From Bartonella sp. AU16XJBT (GTDB lineage Bacteria; Pseudomonadota; Alphaproteobacteria; Rhizobiales; Rhizobiaceae): a DNA stretch of 64,000 nt. The stretch lies in the NCBI RefSeq assembly GCF_028618665.1, contig NZ_JAQITF010000002.1, forward strand, positions 184,215 through 248,214, given 5' to 3'. The notes beneath the pieces are model-generated. The model saw nothing but the letters and a program-made list of their open reading frames with translations, was not told the origin of the DNA and searched no databases. Numbering within the stretch: position 1 is the stretch's first letter; the number at the start of each line of letters is the position of its first letter. Made by a program: the position numbers and the translations under genes. Shown here in pieces: positions 9,686 to 19,532 of this stretch.

Positions 9686-10582
9686 TCAAAACAGTTGTAG
9701 CCAATTAATCTTTGTTCTTTTGTTTAGCTTATTTATAGAAGCAACTTGATCGAATGGTACCGGTTTATCAACCATGATAGGACCAATTTCTGGCAATTTT
9801 ACTGAAACAGTTTTATTGCGCTGTTCTTGTGAAACAGAGGAGGCTTTAGCTAATTCTTCTTTGTTTCCTGTATTGCGCTCCTTGAACAAAGCAGTTTCTC
9901 TTTTTTTCGAAACATTTTCCAACGCTAATGAATATGAGGCAGAATTTCCAGGAGTATAAGAGGCCATTAAATATGCACCATCATAGTAGCCAATGGGCGC
10001 TTCAGCAATATACTCTACTTTAACATCTGCGACTCCCCTATCCACATAACCAAGTATTGCCGCAGCTTGCTTTGATAAATCAATGATACGATCTTTCATA
10101 AAAGGTCCGCGATCATTCACTCTAACAATGAGTGAAGATCCATTTTTCAAATTAGTAACACGAGCATAGCTAGGTAAAGGCATTGTAGGATGAGCAGCAG
10201 TCAGAAGATTCATGTCGTAAATTTCACCGTTGGCAGTTAAACGCCCATGAAAGTCTGAACCATACCATGATGCTTCACCAACACGTTTATACGTTGGATC
10301 ATTTTCAGGGTAATACCACTTTCCTTTTATTTGGTAAGGTTTACCAACAACTGCTCGTCCACGCCTTTTTTCTTCTGATTGATTTCTGTTATTGGACATT
10401 TGTTTCGGGAGAACAGAAGTATTTACGTCAATTGGTTTATTCTGATAGGAATCTTTTATTGAAAAATGCATAGTTTCGCTTGCGCAACAAGACACCAATG
10501 ACAGAGAAATGACGATCATAGAAAATAATTGAAATGTCGGTTTAATAATAGAAGTAAATTTCTTTTTACTATTTGAAGGCAT
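9686..10582 (-). CDS. rlpA: RlpA-type septal lytic transglycosylase, lipoprotein
   Basis: A 298-residue lipoprotein: hydrophobic N-terminus ending in SLVSC (lipid-accepting Cys about residue 32), then a low-complexity linker, then a double-psi beta-barrel domain. That domain starts at GEASWYGSDFHG and includes GRLTANGEIYD, LTAAHPTMPLPSYARVTN and RVNDRGPF (about residues 100-190). RlpA proteins cleave stem-less glycan strands at the division septum. The C-terminal third has no recognisable SPOR domain and is Lys/Glu-rich. The first gene of the conserved cluster, its upstream region carries a CtrA-type motif. Confidence 0.9.
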   Translation of the reverse strand: MPSNSKKKFTSIIKPTFQLFSMIVISLSLVSCCASETMHFSIKDSYQNKPIDVNTSVLPKQMSNNRNQSEEKRRGRAVVGKPYQIKGKWYYPENDPTYKRVGEASWYGSDFHGRLTANGEIYDMNLLTAAHPTMPLPSYARVTNLKNGSSLIVRVNDRGPFMKDRIIDLSKQAAAILGYVDRGVADVKVEYIAEAPIGYYDGAYLMASYTPGNSASYSLALENVSKKRETALFKERNTGNKEELAKASSVSQEQRNKTVSVKLPEIGPIMVDKPVPFDQVASINKLNKRTKINWLQLF

Positions 10583-10722
10583 CTATTCAGTCCACTTAGT
10601 TTTTGTTAAGTACTACTGTAAAAACCACGTCACGCTTTTTGTACGCGATAGGAGAATTCACGTTTTTAAATGATACCCCTCGCGCATATACCACCCTTGA
10701 ATTCGCCCCTTTTATCAAAAAA

Positions 10723-10738
10723 TTAACACATTGTTAAC
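10723..10738 (+). promoter_or_regulatory. CtrA-type binding motif (TTAA-N7-TTAAC)
   Basis: The bases read TTAA, CACATTG, TTAAC, an exact match to the full CtrA consensus of alphaproteobacteria. The core is also an inverted repeat (TTAACA-cat-TGTTAA). It lies about 140 bases upstream of the rlpA start, so CtrA control of a septal enzyme is plausible. A single motif of this kind in AT-rich DNA can also occur by chance. Confidence 0.45.
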
Positions 10739-10845
10739 CATTTTATGATTGTCATGAGAAATAAATGCACTTTATAAAAACGTTAGAAAATAAAAAAATA
10801 GATAAATCAATATGTTATTATATAAAATCATCTTATAAGATAAGC

Positions 10846-10871
10846 TGTGAATAAACACAAACTGTGAATAA
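10846..10871 (-). promoter_or_regulatory. Two DnaA-box-like repeats
   Basis: TGTGAATAA occurs at 10846-10854 and 10863-10871, 17 bases apart. The reverse complement TTATTCACA fits the TTWTNCACA DnaA-box consensus. Both boxes point the same way, and the 80 bases to the left are extremely AT-rich. Whether DnaA binds here is inference only. Confidence 0.35.
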
Positions 10872-11168
10872 GTATGACGATTTTACCAGCTTGTTCCATA
10901 TAATGCAGCGGGTATTAAAGCACAGCCCATGAATTGCGAAAACGAGTAGCTATACGTGCTATCAGCACAGGTTTAATTGTTTCATAAACATAAAGCACTT
11001 TTGGGTTGGAGAAAAAACGCTCTATATAAAAACAGCTGATAAAAAATAATCGACTATAGAATCAATCAAAAAATCTCAAAAAGAATTAGGGCAGTCAAAA
11101 AAACTAAAAAGAATCAAAATAACAAAGATTCTCAAACTTCTGTATAGTTTATTGATATTATTTAAAGT

Positions 11169-11244
11169 TGGTGAGCGCGCAGGGATTCGAACCCTGGACC
11201 TACTGATTAAAAGTCAGTTGCTCTACCAGCTGAGCTACGCGCTC
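11169..11244 (-). tRNA. tRNA-Lys (anticodon TTT)
   Basis: A cloverleaf is readable on the minus strand. The acceptor stem is GAGCGCG/CGCGCTC. The D arm starts GCTCAGCTGGTAGAGC. The anticodon stem-loop ACTGACTTTTAATCAGT has TTT as anticodon, and the T arm is CAGGGTTCGAATCCCTG. The discriminator base is A and the CCA end is encoded (plus-strand TGG at 11169-11171). Confidence 0.97.
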
Positions 11245-12617
11245 TCACACAAGCTATCTAGTTTGCAGACTATATAATTTGTAGAAAGTGAAGGGAACAT
11301 ACGGTTGACTTTTCATTTGGTCAACACCTTTTGAAAAAATATTATTATTTTTTTCCAGTTATCAATAATTTTCCGTTTTTTCCCTTTCCTCGTCATTGTA
11401 AAGTTACTCTTTGATCTTCTTTTTGAAATCTCGATAAAGAAATAATCTAACGATAAAAATATCTCATAGATTCGAAATGGTAAAATTATAAGCCCCCCTC
11501 TTCCTCCACACATGGGCTGTTAAGCATCATGGATAGAGCAGAAAAATACTTCTTACTATAGTTTATTTTTATATCTTTATGTCTTAGTTTTCAATTTTCA
11601 AATATAAATAGAGATTTATAATATATCCCATTGATTTATAATAATTTATCATTTTATCACTCGAGTGAGAGATCTGAATACCGTAAGATTTTCTCATATC
11701 AAATTCTTTTGTTCTTTTTATATTAAAATAATAAAAATCATTTGCTTACTCAACACAAGGAGAAGAATAAAACGATTAAAAAAAGAAATGAAAATGCCTC
11801 TTGTATGTCCTTTCAACAACCAAAAATTATTGCAACATAAGGGGCGGACAAAATAGTATGGTGGTGTAGACTTTTGAGATATGAAGATAGCGTTGCTCAA
11901 AAGATTTTATGTTATTTGCAAGATCATTTTGATGGAAGCAGGCACATTGAGAGATATCTTTTTAAAAACAAATATGCGAATGAGCAATAATGGCATTTTG
12001 AAGATATGACTTTTACTCACGTACAATGATTCTATAACAATAGCCAATTATTCTATAGAATAAGGCAGATATGAAGCAAAAAAATTTAGTTTCATTGAAA
12101 ATATCAGACATGACTATAAATTATGCTCATTATTGTAGCTGTAGATAATTTGACTAAAAAATAAAAAAACAGAAACAATATGCGAAATGATTCTAAATAC
12201 ACATAAAATAATTCTAAATACACATAAAGTCGCTATTGAAAGAATGTATTCTATTTAACTTTTTATACGAGAAATGATAAAATACGTAGATCTATTAAAA
12301 AATAGAAGGATAACACTCTGACCATAAAATTTAGTGTAGGGTAATTCAGTCAGAGCTATAAAATATTTTTTATATATTATTTAATATTAATGTGTTTTTA
12401 CAATATATAAGAAATATTATGATAACTTTATTAAAGTAAAATTCCATACCTATCATACCTTAAATATGTCTCTAAATAAATAGATTGCCTAATTAACTTC
12501 ACTTATAAGGTCAAAAATAAAGCAAATAATTTTGATTTAGCGAAAAAATTGTAGAATTATTATATATACACGTATTTTTTACTATAAATTTTTTTATTTT
12601 TTTGATTGGAAGATTGA
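11245..12617. other. 1.4-kb spacer upstream of lexA, no supported gene
   Basis: Very AT-rich. It contains only short open frames of about 60 codons on either strand, none with family resemblance. A short direct repeat lies at 12190-12228. I found no GTTC-N7-GTTC (alphaproteobacterial SOS box) or its complement in the last 300 bases before lexA. It probably holds decayed sequence. Confidence 0.5.
12190..12228. repeat. Short tandem direct repeat
   Basis: ATTCTAAATACACATAAA occurs at 12190-12207 and again at 12211-12228 (period 21). Two copies only; no associated gene. Probably replication slippage in non-coding DNA. Confidence 0.7.
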
Positions 12618-13331
12618 ATGCTGACATGTAAACAATATGAGCTCCTCTTATTTATTCACAATCATATAAAAGAAACTGGTGTTCCTCCTTCTTTTGAAGA
12701 AATGAAAAATGCTTTAGAACTTTCTTCAAAGTCAGGCATTCATAAGCTCATTATAGCCTTAGAACAACGAGGTTTTATACGCCGTTTGCCCAATCGCGCT
12801 CGTGCAGTGGAGGTGATTCGACTCCCCGAGAGAATAACATTTAACCTTTCTCTAGCACGTAAGATTTCTCCCAGTATGATAGAAAAAAATAAAAGGGAAA
12901 TATCAAAAAACTTGACTAATCTTGGTAACTTTGAGGTAGAAGAAATAAAAAATATCACTATTCCCATTATGGGACGTATTTCTGCAAGCGTGCCTGTCTC
13001 TGCCATACTTCAACAAACAAGTACACTTTCTCTTCCACACGATATGGTTAATACAGGTGAGCACTATGCATTAGAAGTTAAAGATAATTCTATGGTGGAA
13101 GCTGGTATCTTTGATAAAGATACAATTATTGTGAAACGTCAAAATACAGCAATATCAGGTGAAATTATTGTCGCATTTATTGATAAAAAAGAGGCAACAT
13201 TAAAACGTTATCGACGCAAAGGAACCTCTGTTGCATTAGAAGCCGCTAATCCTCATTACGAAGTACGTACATACAAATCCGAGCGTGTAGAAATACAAGG
13301 CAAACTTACCGGTCTTATTCGCAAATATTAA
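12618..13331 (+). CDS. lexA: LexA-type SOS repressor with altered cleavage site
   Basis: A 237-residue repressor. Residues 1-68 form the winged-helix DNA-binding domain (recognition region SSKSGIHKLIIALEQRGF). The C-terminal S24 latent protease domain keeps the catalytic Ser158 (KDNSMVEAG) and Lys196 (EATLKRY). The self-cleavage dipeptide, Ala-Gly in standard LexA, reads Ala123-Ser124 here in the context GRISASVP. The Asp before the catalytic Ser is also Asn. A weak purine-rich site (GGAAGA) precedes the ATG. LexA normally represses DNA-damage genes until RecA-stimulated self-cleavage; this protein may cleave slowly or not at all. No SOS box was found in its own upstream region. Confidence 0.93.
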   Translation: MLTCKQYELLLFIHNHIKETGVPPSFEEMKNALELSSKSGIHKLIIALEQRGFIRRLPNRARAVEVIRLPERITFNLSLARKISPSMIEKNKREISKNLTNLGNFEVEEIKNITIPIMGRISASVPVSAILQQTSTLSLPHDMVNTGEHYALEVKDNSMVEAGIFDKDTIIVKRQNTAISGEIIVAFIDKKEATLKRYRRKGTSVALEAANPHYEVRTYKSERVEIQGKLTGLIRKY

Positions 13332-13804
13332 AAAACAACCCTATTTTATAATACGCTATACATACGCCAATAAAATAGAGTAAAAGAATCTGTTAAGTAT
13401 TTTTTATTGTGTCACACGCAATTGACTTTCTCCCCATAGCCAAAGGAAAAGGATGCCTCCAGTTTGGTCTATAAACAATCCAAATCCTTATCGAACGGAT
13501 TCCTCCTTCCCTCTTATGTTTTTCGATGATGGAAGGCTCGACAAGTAAGCTTAAAATATTCACTACGTACTCTAAAAGAGCTTGAATACTTTGAAGGAGT
13601 CTGTCTTATATCATCATCCTCAACGACGGTATTTTACGGTATAATAAGTTAAAATCGTATGCCAGTATAAAATCACATAAAATATTGTAGAAAAAAATCA
13701 AATAAATTTGTAACAGATTGTTATATATAAAAATAAAAAACATTTTTTACTTTTTAAGTCAATAAAAGCGGAACTCAATCGTTCATAGTAATTATAGGAT
13801 CATC
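13332..13804. other. Spacer of 473 bases, nothing recognised
   Basis: Between lexA and rimO. It has a slightly more GC-balanced middle (about 13410-13560) that could be a gene remnant, but no open frame, RNA gene or hairpin with a T-run is supported. Confidence 0.45.
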
Positions 13805-15118
13805 ATGGTAGCACCTCGTATTAGTTTTGTCTCCCTCGGATGCCCAAAAGCACTCGTAGATTCTGAGCGAATTATTACAAGCCTCCGCTCTGAAGGGTAT
13901 GAGATTTCACGTCAACATCAAGGAGCTGATGTCGTTATTGTAAATACCTGTGGTTTTCTTGATTCTGCCAGAAAAGAATCATTAGCCAATATTGATGAAG
14001 CGCTCAAAAAAAATGGCAAAGTTATTGTGACTGGTTGTCTTGGTGCTGATCCTGATGTTATTCGTCAAACCTATCCAAATGTATTAGCTATTACAGGACC
14101 GCAAGCTTATGAAAGTGTTATAGAAGCTGTTCATACAGCAATTCCTCCAATTCATGATCCGTTTATTGATTTAGTTCCTCCCCAAGGTATTCGTTTAACA
14201 CCTCGCCATTACGCCTACTTAAAGATTTCTGAAGGATGCTCTAACAGGTGTAGTTTTTGTATCATCCCTACACTGCGTGGTGATCTCACTTCACGCCCCA
14301 TTAGTGACGTTCTTCGCGAAGCTGAAAAACTCGTACAAGCGGGTGTAAAAGAACTTTTGGTTATTTCACAAGATACGAGCGCTTATGGTATTGATCTTAA
14401 ATATCTCGAAAATTCTTGGAAAGATCGTACAATTAAAACAAAGTTTTTTGATCTTTGTCGTGAACTAGGTGATATGGGTATTTGGGTACGTATGCATTAC
14501 GTTTATCCTTATCCTCATGTGGATGAAGTTATCGAACTTATGGCTGCGAAAAAAATTCTCCCTTATCTGGATATTCCTTTTCAGCATGCATCACCGACTG
14601 TTTTGCGTCATATGAAGCGTCCTGCTCTTATGGAAAAAATAAACCGTAGAATTGAAAAGTGGCGAAAAATATGTCCAGATCTTACTTTGCGATCAACATT
14701 TATTGTTGGATTTCCAGGTGAATCGAGTGAAGATTTTAATATGCTGCTAGAATGGCTAGAAGAAGCAAAAATTGAACGCGCTGGATGCTTTAAATATGAA
14801 GAAGTAAAAGGGGCCGTAGCAAATGATTTGGGATTAGAAAATATTCCTGAGGACGTGAAAGAAAATCGCTGGCATCGTTTTATGGCAAAACAACAACAAA
14901 TTTCGACACATCTTTTAAAGAAAAAAATTGGAAAAAGACTCCAAGTCCTTATCGATGAAAGTCAAGGAAAAGTTGCCAAAGGACGTAGTCAATACGATGC
15001 TCCAGAAATAGATGGTGTTGTCCATATATCATCACGACGCCCCTTACGTATCGGTGAATTTGTCACCGTTAAAATCGAACAATCGGATGCCTATGACCTT
15101 TATGGTATAGCAGTTTGA
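13805..15118 (+). CDS. rimO: Ribosomal protein S12 methylthiotransferase
   Basis: A 437-residue radical-SAM methylthiotransferase that modifies an Asp of ribosomal protein S12. The N-terminal domain carries the three cluster-binding cysteines C13, C49 and C78 (LGCPKA, NTCGF, TGCLGA). The radical-SAM motif is CSNRCSFC (C145, C149, C152). The [10 protein letters not shown] start and the C-terminal TRAM-like region (about 375-437) identify RimO rather than MiaB. It stands alone, flanked by spacers of roughly 500 bases. Confidence 0.95.
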   Translation: MVAPRISFVSLGCPKALVDSERIITSLRSEGYEISRQHQGADVVIVNTCGFLDSARKESLANIDEALKKNGKVIVTGCLGADPDVIRQTYPNVLAITGPQAYESVIEAVHTAIPPIHDPFIDLVPPQGIRLTPRHYAYLKISEGCSNRCSFCIIPTLRGDLTSRPISDVLREAEKLVQAGVKELLVISQDTSAYGIDLKYLENSWKDRTIKTKFFDLCRELGDMGIWVRMHYVYPYPHVDEVIELMAAKKILPYLDIPFQHASPTVLRHMKRPALMEKINRRIEKWRKICPDLTLRSTFIVGFPGESSEDFNMLLEWLEEAKIERAGCFKYEEVKGAVANDLGLENIPEDVKENRWHRFMAKQQQISTHLLKKKIGKRLQVLIDESQGKVAKGRSQYDAPEIDGVVHISSRRPLRIGEFVTVKIEQSDAYDLYGIAV

Positions 15119-15651
15119 AAAAATTTAACTTATTCCCATCCCCAATGACAAAGTTTCTGATCAGAGACAGTTTATAAAAAAACAACTGCTCACAATAGGG
15201 CGCGATCACTTATGTGACTCACTTCATGAGGATTTACGGATAATTCCTGCCTTGAGTTTTTGCTATACACTCTAAAAATACTTAATTTATCAAGTGCTTA
15301 TATCATTTTGGTTCACCACCCTAAATGACGAGATGTTTTATTGCACAACAGGATAAGATAAAATAAAATCTAAAAGGTTCTCTTAAAAAAAGAGCAAACC
15401 AACCGTCATATTATTTTCCCATTTTTCCATATTGCGACAGTCATTAATTATTTAAAGGAAGCTTTTTAAAATGTGTTTTATACACACAAGAGCTCTGTTT
15501 GTGATATGCAAGGAGATGTTTTTATGGATACAATATAAGAAAATTTGAAATAAAACACCTATGGTCGTTAAATTGCAAAGCAATAAATTATCATTATAAA
15601 TAAGTATTTTATCTTAAACTATTTGAACTTATTTTTTTATATCTCATTTTA
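15119..15651. other. Spacer of 533 bases, nothing recognised
   Basis: A convergent gap between rimO and ttcA. AT-rich, with no supported open frame, RNA gene or clear terminator hairpin. Confidence 0.45.
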
Positions 15652-16527
15652 TTAACACCTTTTAAAATCAAAGAATTTTTTATCAAGCAAATGACTTGGG
15701 CGCACATTCGTTAAAGCGCGAATCATTGTATCTTTACGTCCTGGCATTTGTCTTTCGATATTTTTCAGCATTTCTTTCATTGCATTACGTTGTAAACCAT
15801 CTTGACTACCGCAAAGATTACAAGGAATAATTGGAAATTGCATTGCTTGAGAAAATTTTTCCATATCTTCCTCAGCGGCATAGACAAGAGGGCGTAATAC
15901 AAAAAGATCTCCTTCATCATTTTTAAGTTTTCCAGGCATAGCGGCTAATCGGCCACCGTGAAATAAATTCATAAAAAATGTTTCCAAAACATCATCACGA
16001 TGATGTCCTAAAATTAATGCAGAACACCCCTCCTCACGTGCAATGCGATAGAGATTACCGCGTCGTAATCGAGAACAAAGTGAACAATATGTCTGTGTCT
16101 GTGCCAATTTATCTGTAACAATGGAATAAGTATCTTGATATTCAATACGATAGGGAATTTTATAAGAACTCAAAAAATCTGGAAGAATATGTTTAGGAAA
16201 TCCTGGTTGTCCTTGATCAAGATTACAAGCCAGAATTTCAACGGGTAAAAGACCACGCCACTTTAAATCTAAAAGAAGTGCTAATAAACCATAAGAGTCT
16301 TTTCCACCCGATAAAGCGACAAGCCATTTTTTTCCAGTCGAGAGCATCGAAAAATCATCCAAAGCCTGCCGCATATGACGCAAAAGTCGTTTGCGTAATT
16401 TATTAAATTCCACACTTGAAGGAGCACGCCGAAATATTGGATGACAATCATCTGATTGGTTTGCCAAAAAATCATCTTTCTTTTCGTTTTCTTCTGTTGC
16501 CTGATATTCAACTGAAACATCATTCAT
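15652..16527 (-). CDS. ttcA: tRNA 2-thiocytidine(32) synthetase
   Basis: A 291-residue PP-loop ATPase of the TtcA family, which thiolates C32 of certain tRNAs using an iron-sulphur cluster. The PP-loop is SGGKDS (73-78). The cluster/active-site cysteines are in [11 protein letters not shown] (C148, C151), with another cysteine pair in PCNLCGSQ (C236, C239). [13 protein letters not shown] is the conserved substrate-binding segment. The N-terminal 35 residues are an acidic, poorly conserved-looking extension. Confidence 0.93.
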   Translation of the reverse strand: MNDVSVEYQATEENEKKDDFLANQSDDCHPIFRRAPSSVEFNKLRKRLLRHMRQALDDFSMLSTGKKWLVALSGGKDSYGLLALLLDLKWRGLLPVEILACNLDQGQPGFPKHILPDFLSSYKIPYRIEYQDTYSIVTDKLAQTQTYCSLCSRLRRGNLYRIAREEGCSALILGHHRDDVLETFFMNLFHGGRLAAMPGKLKNDEGDLFVLRPLVYAAEEDMEKFSQAMQFPIIPCNLCGSQDGLQRNAMKEMLKNIERQMPGRKDTMIRALTNVRPSHLLDKKFFDFKRC

Positions 16528-16787
16528 AAGATCATAACCTGCACAAGTAGTCGCTCGTTTTGTAAAGACAGAAACAAAATATAAAGCACGCTTACATTTA
16601 TGTTTTCTGAATTTATCAAAACAGATATGAAAAAAAATGGAACTATATAAGCTTATAACACGAGAATAGTGTCATAAACTTAATATAGAACCATTCACAA
16701 AATATTTGTTAACCTCAAGGATTATAAAAACAACACAATAGTTTGAAATTATAATAATAGAAGAGAAACAATTTTTTTCATAAAAAA

Positions 16788-17405
16788 TTATCGAGAATAA
16801 AATTCAACGACCAAATTAGGCTCCATTTGCACAGCATAAGGAACATCTGCAAAAGCAGGAATACGTGTAAAGGTCGCTTTCATCTGTTTATGATCTGCTT
16901 CAATATAATCAGGGACATCACGTTCTGCTAATTGCACTGATTCTAAAACCAAAACAAGCTGTTTCGATTTTTCCCGAACCTCAATAACATCACCTGGCTT
17001 ACAACGATACGATTGAATATTTGTGCGTCGCCCATTTACATTCACATGACCATGATTAATAAATTGGCGAGAAGCAAAAATCGTAGGAACGAATTTTGCA
17101 CGATAGACAACAGCATCCAAACGAGATTCCAACAGACCGATAAGATTTTCACCCGTATCACCCCGTCGACGAGCAGCCTCCACATAAGTTTTATGAAACT
17201 GCTTTTCTGAAATATCGCCATAAAACCCTTTCAACTTCTGTTTAGCGCGCAATTGCACCCCATAGTCAGAAAGTTTTCCTTTACGGCGCTGTCCATGCTG
17301 ACCTGGACCATAATCACGACGATTGACAGGAGATTTGGGACGACCCCAAATATTTTCTCCCATACGACGGTCAATTTTATACTTTGTTGTTTCGCGTTTA
17401 CTCAT
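16788..17405 (-). CDS. rpsD: 30S ribosomal protein S4
   Basis: A primary 16S-rRNA-binding protein of the small subunit. From the ATG at 17405 it is 205 residues, exactly the family size, beginning [32 protein letters not shown] precedes this start; an upstream in-frame ATG at 17516 would add 37 untypical residues. The S4 RNA-binding domain spans about residues 94-155 ([28 protein letters not shown]). Transcribed alone, as is usual in Rhizobiales. Confidence 0.97.
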   Translation of the reverse strand: MSKRETTKYKIDRRMGENIWGRPKSPVNRRDYGPGQHGQRRKGKLSDYGVQLRAKQKLKGFYGDISEKQFHKTYVEAARRRGDTGENLIGLLESRLDAVVYRAKFVPTIFASRQFINHGHVNVNGRRTNIQSYRCKPGDVIEVREKSKQLVLVLESVQLAERDVPDYIEADHKQMKATFTRIPAFADVPYAVQMEPNLVVEFYSR

Positions 17406-17575
17406 CGCATTTCCTTTAAAATAAAACACGAGATCTTGAAGATCCCAAGGAAACGCGCCCTCCTCTGCCTTTAAATACAAAAGACTGACAGAATAGCTTA
17501 ACATACCAATATGCAAAGTTATCCACGGGACACGTCAATTACTGCCATTTCTTGAAAGAAAAAGCTGGAGCATCT

Positions 17576-18403
17576 TTATTGATCTCGTATTTCAAAGTCA
17601 ACTCTTTTCATAAGTTTTAAGCCAAATCCTTTTAACAAATGCTCCGTTGAAGCAGTGATATTTTTCGACGTCAGCAACGCAAAATCTTGATATTTCTTTA
17701 TGGGTTTCTGATGTATTTTTTCAGACAAGGGTAATAATGATCTAATATGTTTGGCGATCGCTTTTGCTGGATCAATCCATTCAACGGACCATAAAGCTTG
17801 TTCACGAAAGAAATTAATCAAAAAAGGGTAATGAGTGCAGGCTAAAACAATAACATCAGTATATTTGCCATTTTTTTTCACAAAACATGGCTGGATTTCT
17901 TTTCTTAACTCTTCTGAATCGATAGATTTTCCACGTAAATAATCTTCAGCAAATCCAGCAAGCTTTTCACTTCCTACAAGCTGAACATGACACTGTCCAG
18001 CAAAAGAGTTAATTAATTCATTTGTATAGGCACGTTTAACTGTTCCAGGAGTTGCTAATACGGAAATAAAACCAGATTTTGTTTGTTCAGCAGCAGATTT
18101 AATTGCAGGAACCGTTCCTACGAAAGGAACATGAGGAAAGTTTTGTCGTAAATCTGCCATCATCAGTGTAGAAACAGTGTTGCAAGCAATCACACATAAG
18201 ACGGGATTATAGCGCGTTAAAAGATTTGTAAAAATCTTTAAAACGTGCTCTTTTAGGATATTTTCTTCCCAATTACCGTAAGGGAATCCCGCATCATCAG
18301 CCACATAAATAAATTGTATTTCAGGGATGAGCGCGCGCGCTTCCCTCAATACTGTCAAGCCACCAATACCACTATCAAAAAAAAGAACTGGCCTCTCATC
18401 CAT
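17576..18403 (-). CDS. murI: Glutamate racemase
   Basis: Makes D-glutamate for peptidoglycan. The 275-residue protein has the N-terminal FDSGIGGLTVLRE motif and both catalytic cysteines in ACNT (C74) and ACTH (C188). It starts one base inside the stop codon of the upstream RNA methyltransferase gene, so the two are translationally coupled. Confidence 0.94.
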   Translation of the reverse strand: MDERPVLFFDSGIGGLTVLREARALIPEIQFIYVADDAGFPYGNWEENILKEHVLKIFTNLLTRYNPVLCVIACNTVSTLMMADLRQNFPHVPFVGTVPAIKSAAEQTKSGFISVLATPGTVKRAYTNELINSFAGQCHVQLVGSEKLAGFAEDYLRGKSIDSEELRKEIQPCFVKKNGKYTDVIVLACTHYPFLINFFREQALWSVEWIDPAKAIAKHIRSLLPLSEKIHQKPIKKYQDFALLTSKNITASTEHLLKGFGLKLMKRVDFEIRDQ

Positions 18404-19236
18404 CAGTTTTCACACTTGTTTTTAATTTTTTGACGATCGCGCTCTCGAGGCGCTCTACTCCCCCGTGGATATTGTGGAGAAAAATGATCCAATGAAGATA
18501 CAACACCTCGCAATAAGCGAACCTCAGATTCACTAAAGTTGGCGCGCGTAAACACAGAGCGCAAATTTGCAAGCATAACTTCTTTTCGTTCTTGGGGTCT
18601 AAAATACCCACGAATATCCAAAGCCTCTTCTAATTGAGATAAAAAACCATGAAACACTGTTTTATTTGCAGGCTCCATCTCTGGTGCACGAAATGCTGTA
18701 TCGCTCACATTTTCTAGACCTGTTTTCATCCATTCATAAGACATCAGAAGAACCGCTTGCGCAATATTAAGTGATGCAAAAGCAGGATTAACTGGAAAAG
18801 TGATGATTTCATCAACAAGGCTGATTTCATCATTTTCTAGTCCCCATCTCTCTCTTCCAAAGACAATACCTGTTTTATGTCCGATATTTTCACGCTGACG
18901 GATTACATTTGCGGCTTCGACAGCACTTTTTACCGTTTTAAATCCGCATCTTTCACGTGCTGTTGTGGCAAAAACATAGTGTAAATCTGCAATTGAATCA
19001 CGCAATGTGTCAAAAATCACGGCGTTGTTAATGACATGATCGGCTTTACTTGCAGCAGCTCTAGCTTTTTCATTCGGAAATGTTTCTCGAGGTTTGACGA
19101 GCCGAAGCTTAGAAAGCCCAAAATTTGCCATTGCCCTTGCAACCATACCAATATTCTCAGGAAGCTGCGGTTCAACTAAAATAATGATGGGACCATTTGT
19201 TAAATTTTCACGATTCTTATTCGTTCCAGCCATCAA
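18403..19236 (-). CDS. TrmJ-like tRNA/rRNA 2'-O-methyltransferase (SPOUT family)
   Basis: A 277-residue SpoU/TrmH-class methyltransferase. It starts with PIIILVEPQLPENIGMVARA, followed by the knot motifs VFGRERWGLENDE and FPVNPAFASLNIAQAVLLM. The C-terminal helical extension (about 180-277) and the motif wording point to the TrmJ branch, which methylates position 32 of tRNAs; the neighbouring ttcA also targets position 32. Either of two adjacent ATG codons could start it. Coupled to murI downstream. Confidence 0.88.
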   Translation of the reverse strand: MMAGTNKNRENLTNGPIIILVEPQLPENIGMVARAMANFGLSKLRLVKPRETFPNEKARAAASKADHVINNAVIFDTLRDSIADLHYVFATTARERCGFKTVKSAVEAANVIRQRENIGHKTGIVFGRERWGLENDEISLVDEIITFPVNPAFASLNIAQAVLLMSYEWMKTGLENVSDTAFRAPEMEPANKTVFHGFLSQLEEALDIRGYFRPQERKEVMLANLRSVFTRANFSESEVRLLRGVVSSLDHFSPQYPRGSRAPRERDRQKIKNKCEN

Positions 19237-19532
19237 TCTTACCTAGTTTCACTTAAACAATCTCCCTCTCCACTATTTTTTAATGCAACCTTTTTTATAT
19301 TATTCTAATGTTGTTTAATAATAAATTATAGACAATGTCATTTTCTCACTCAAAGAGTGTAGACTTTCTAATAGTAAATTTCAAAAGCCATTAAAATAAA
19401 TGATGCAGTTTATAACAATTTATATAAGCTATCGTAGCATTTTTTACATCAATTTTATCTTTTTTAATAAGAATAGCCCCTACAAATCATAATCTCAGTT
19501 GAATTATGAAATCATAAACCCTAAAAAAGAAT

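Larger units (their letters stand above)
10583..11168. other. Spacer upstream of rlpA with CtrA-type and DnaA-box-like motifs
   Basis: 586 bases of AT-rich DNA between rlpA and tRNA-Lys. It includes the TTAA-N7-TTAAC motif and two TGTGAATAA repeats listed separately. Otherwise no open frame or RNA gene is supported. Confidence 0.5.

Noticed and set aside
12190..12228. Possible start of a CRISPR-like or iteron array
   Set aside because: Only two 18-base copies separated by 3 bases; no further repeats or cas/rep genes.
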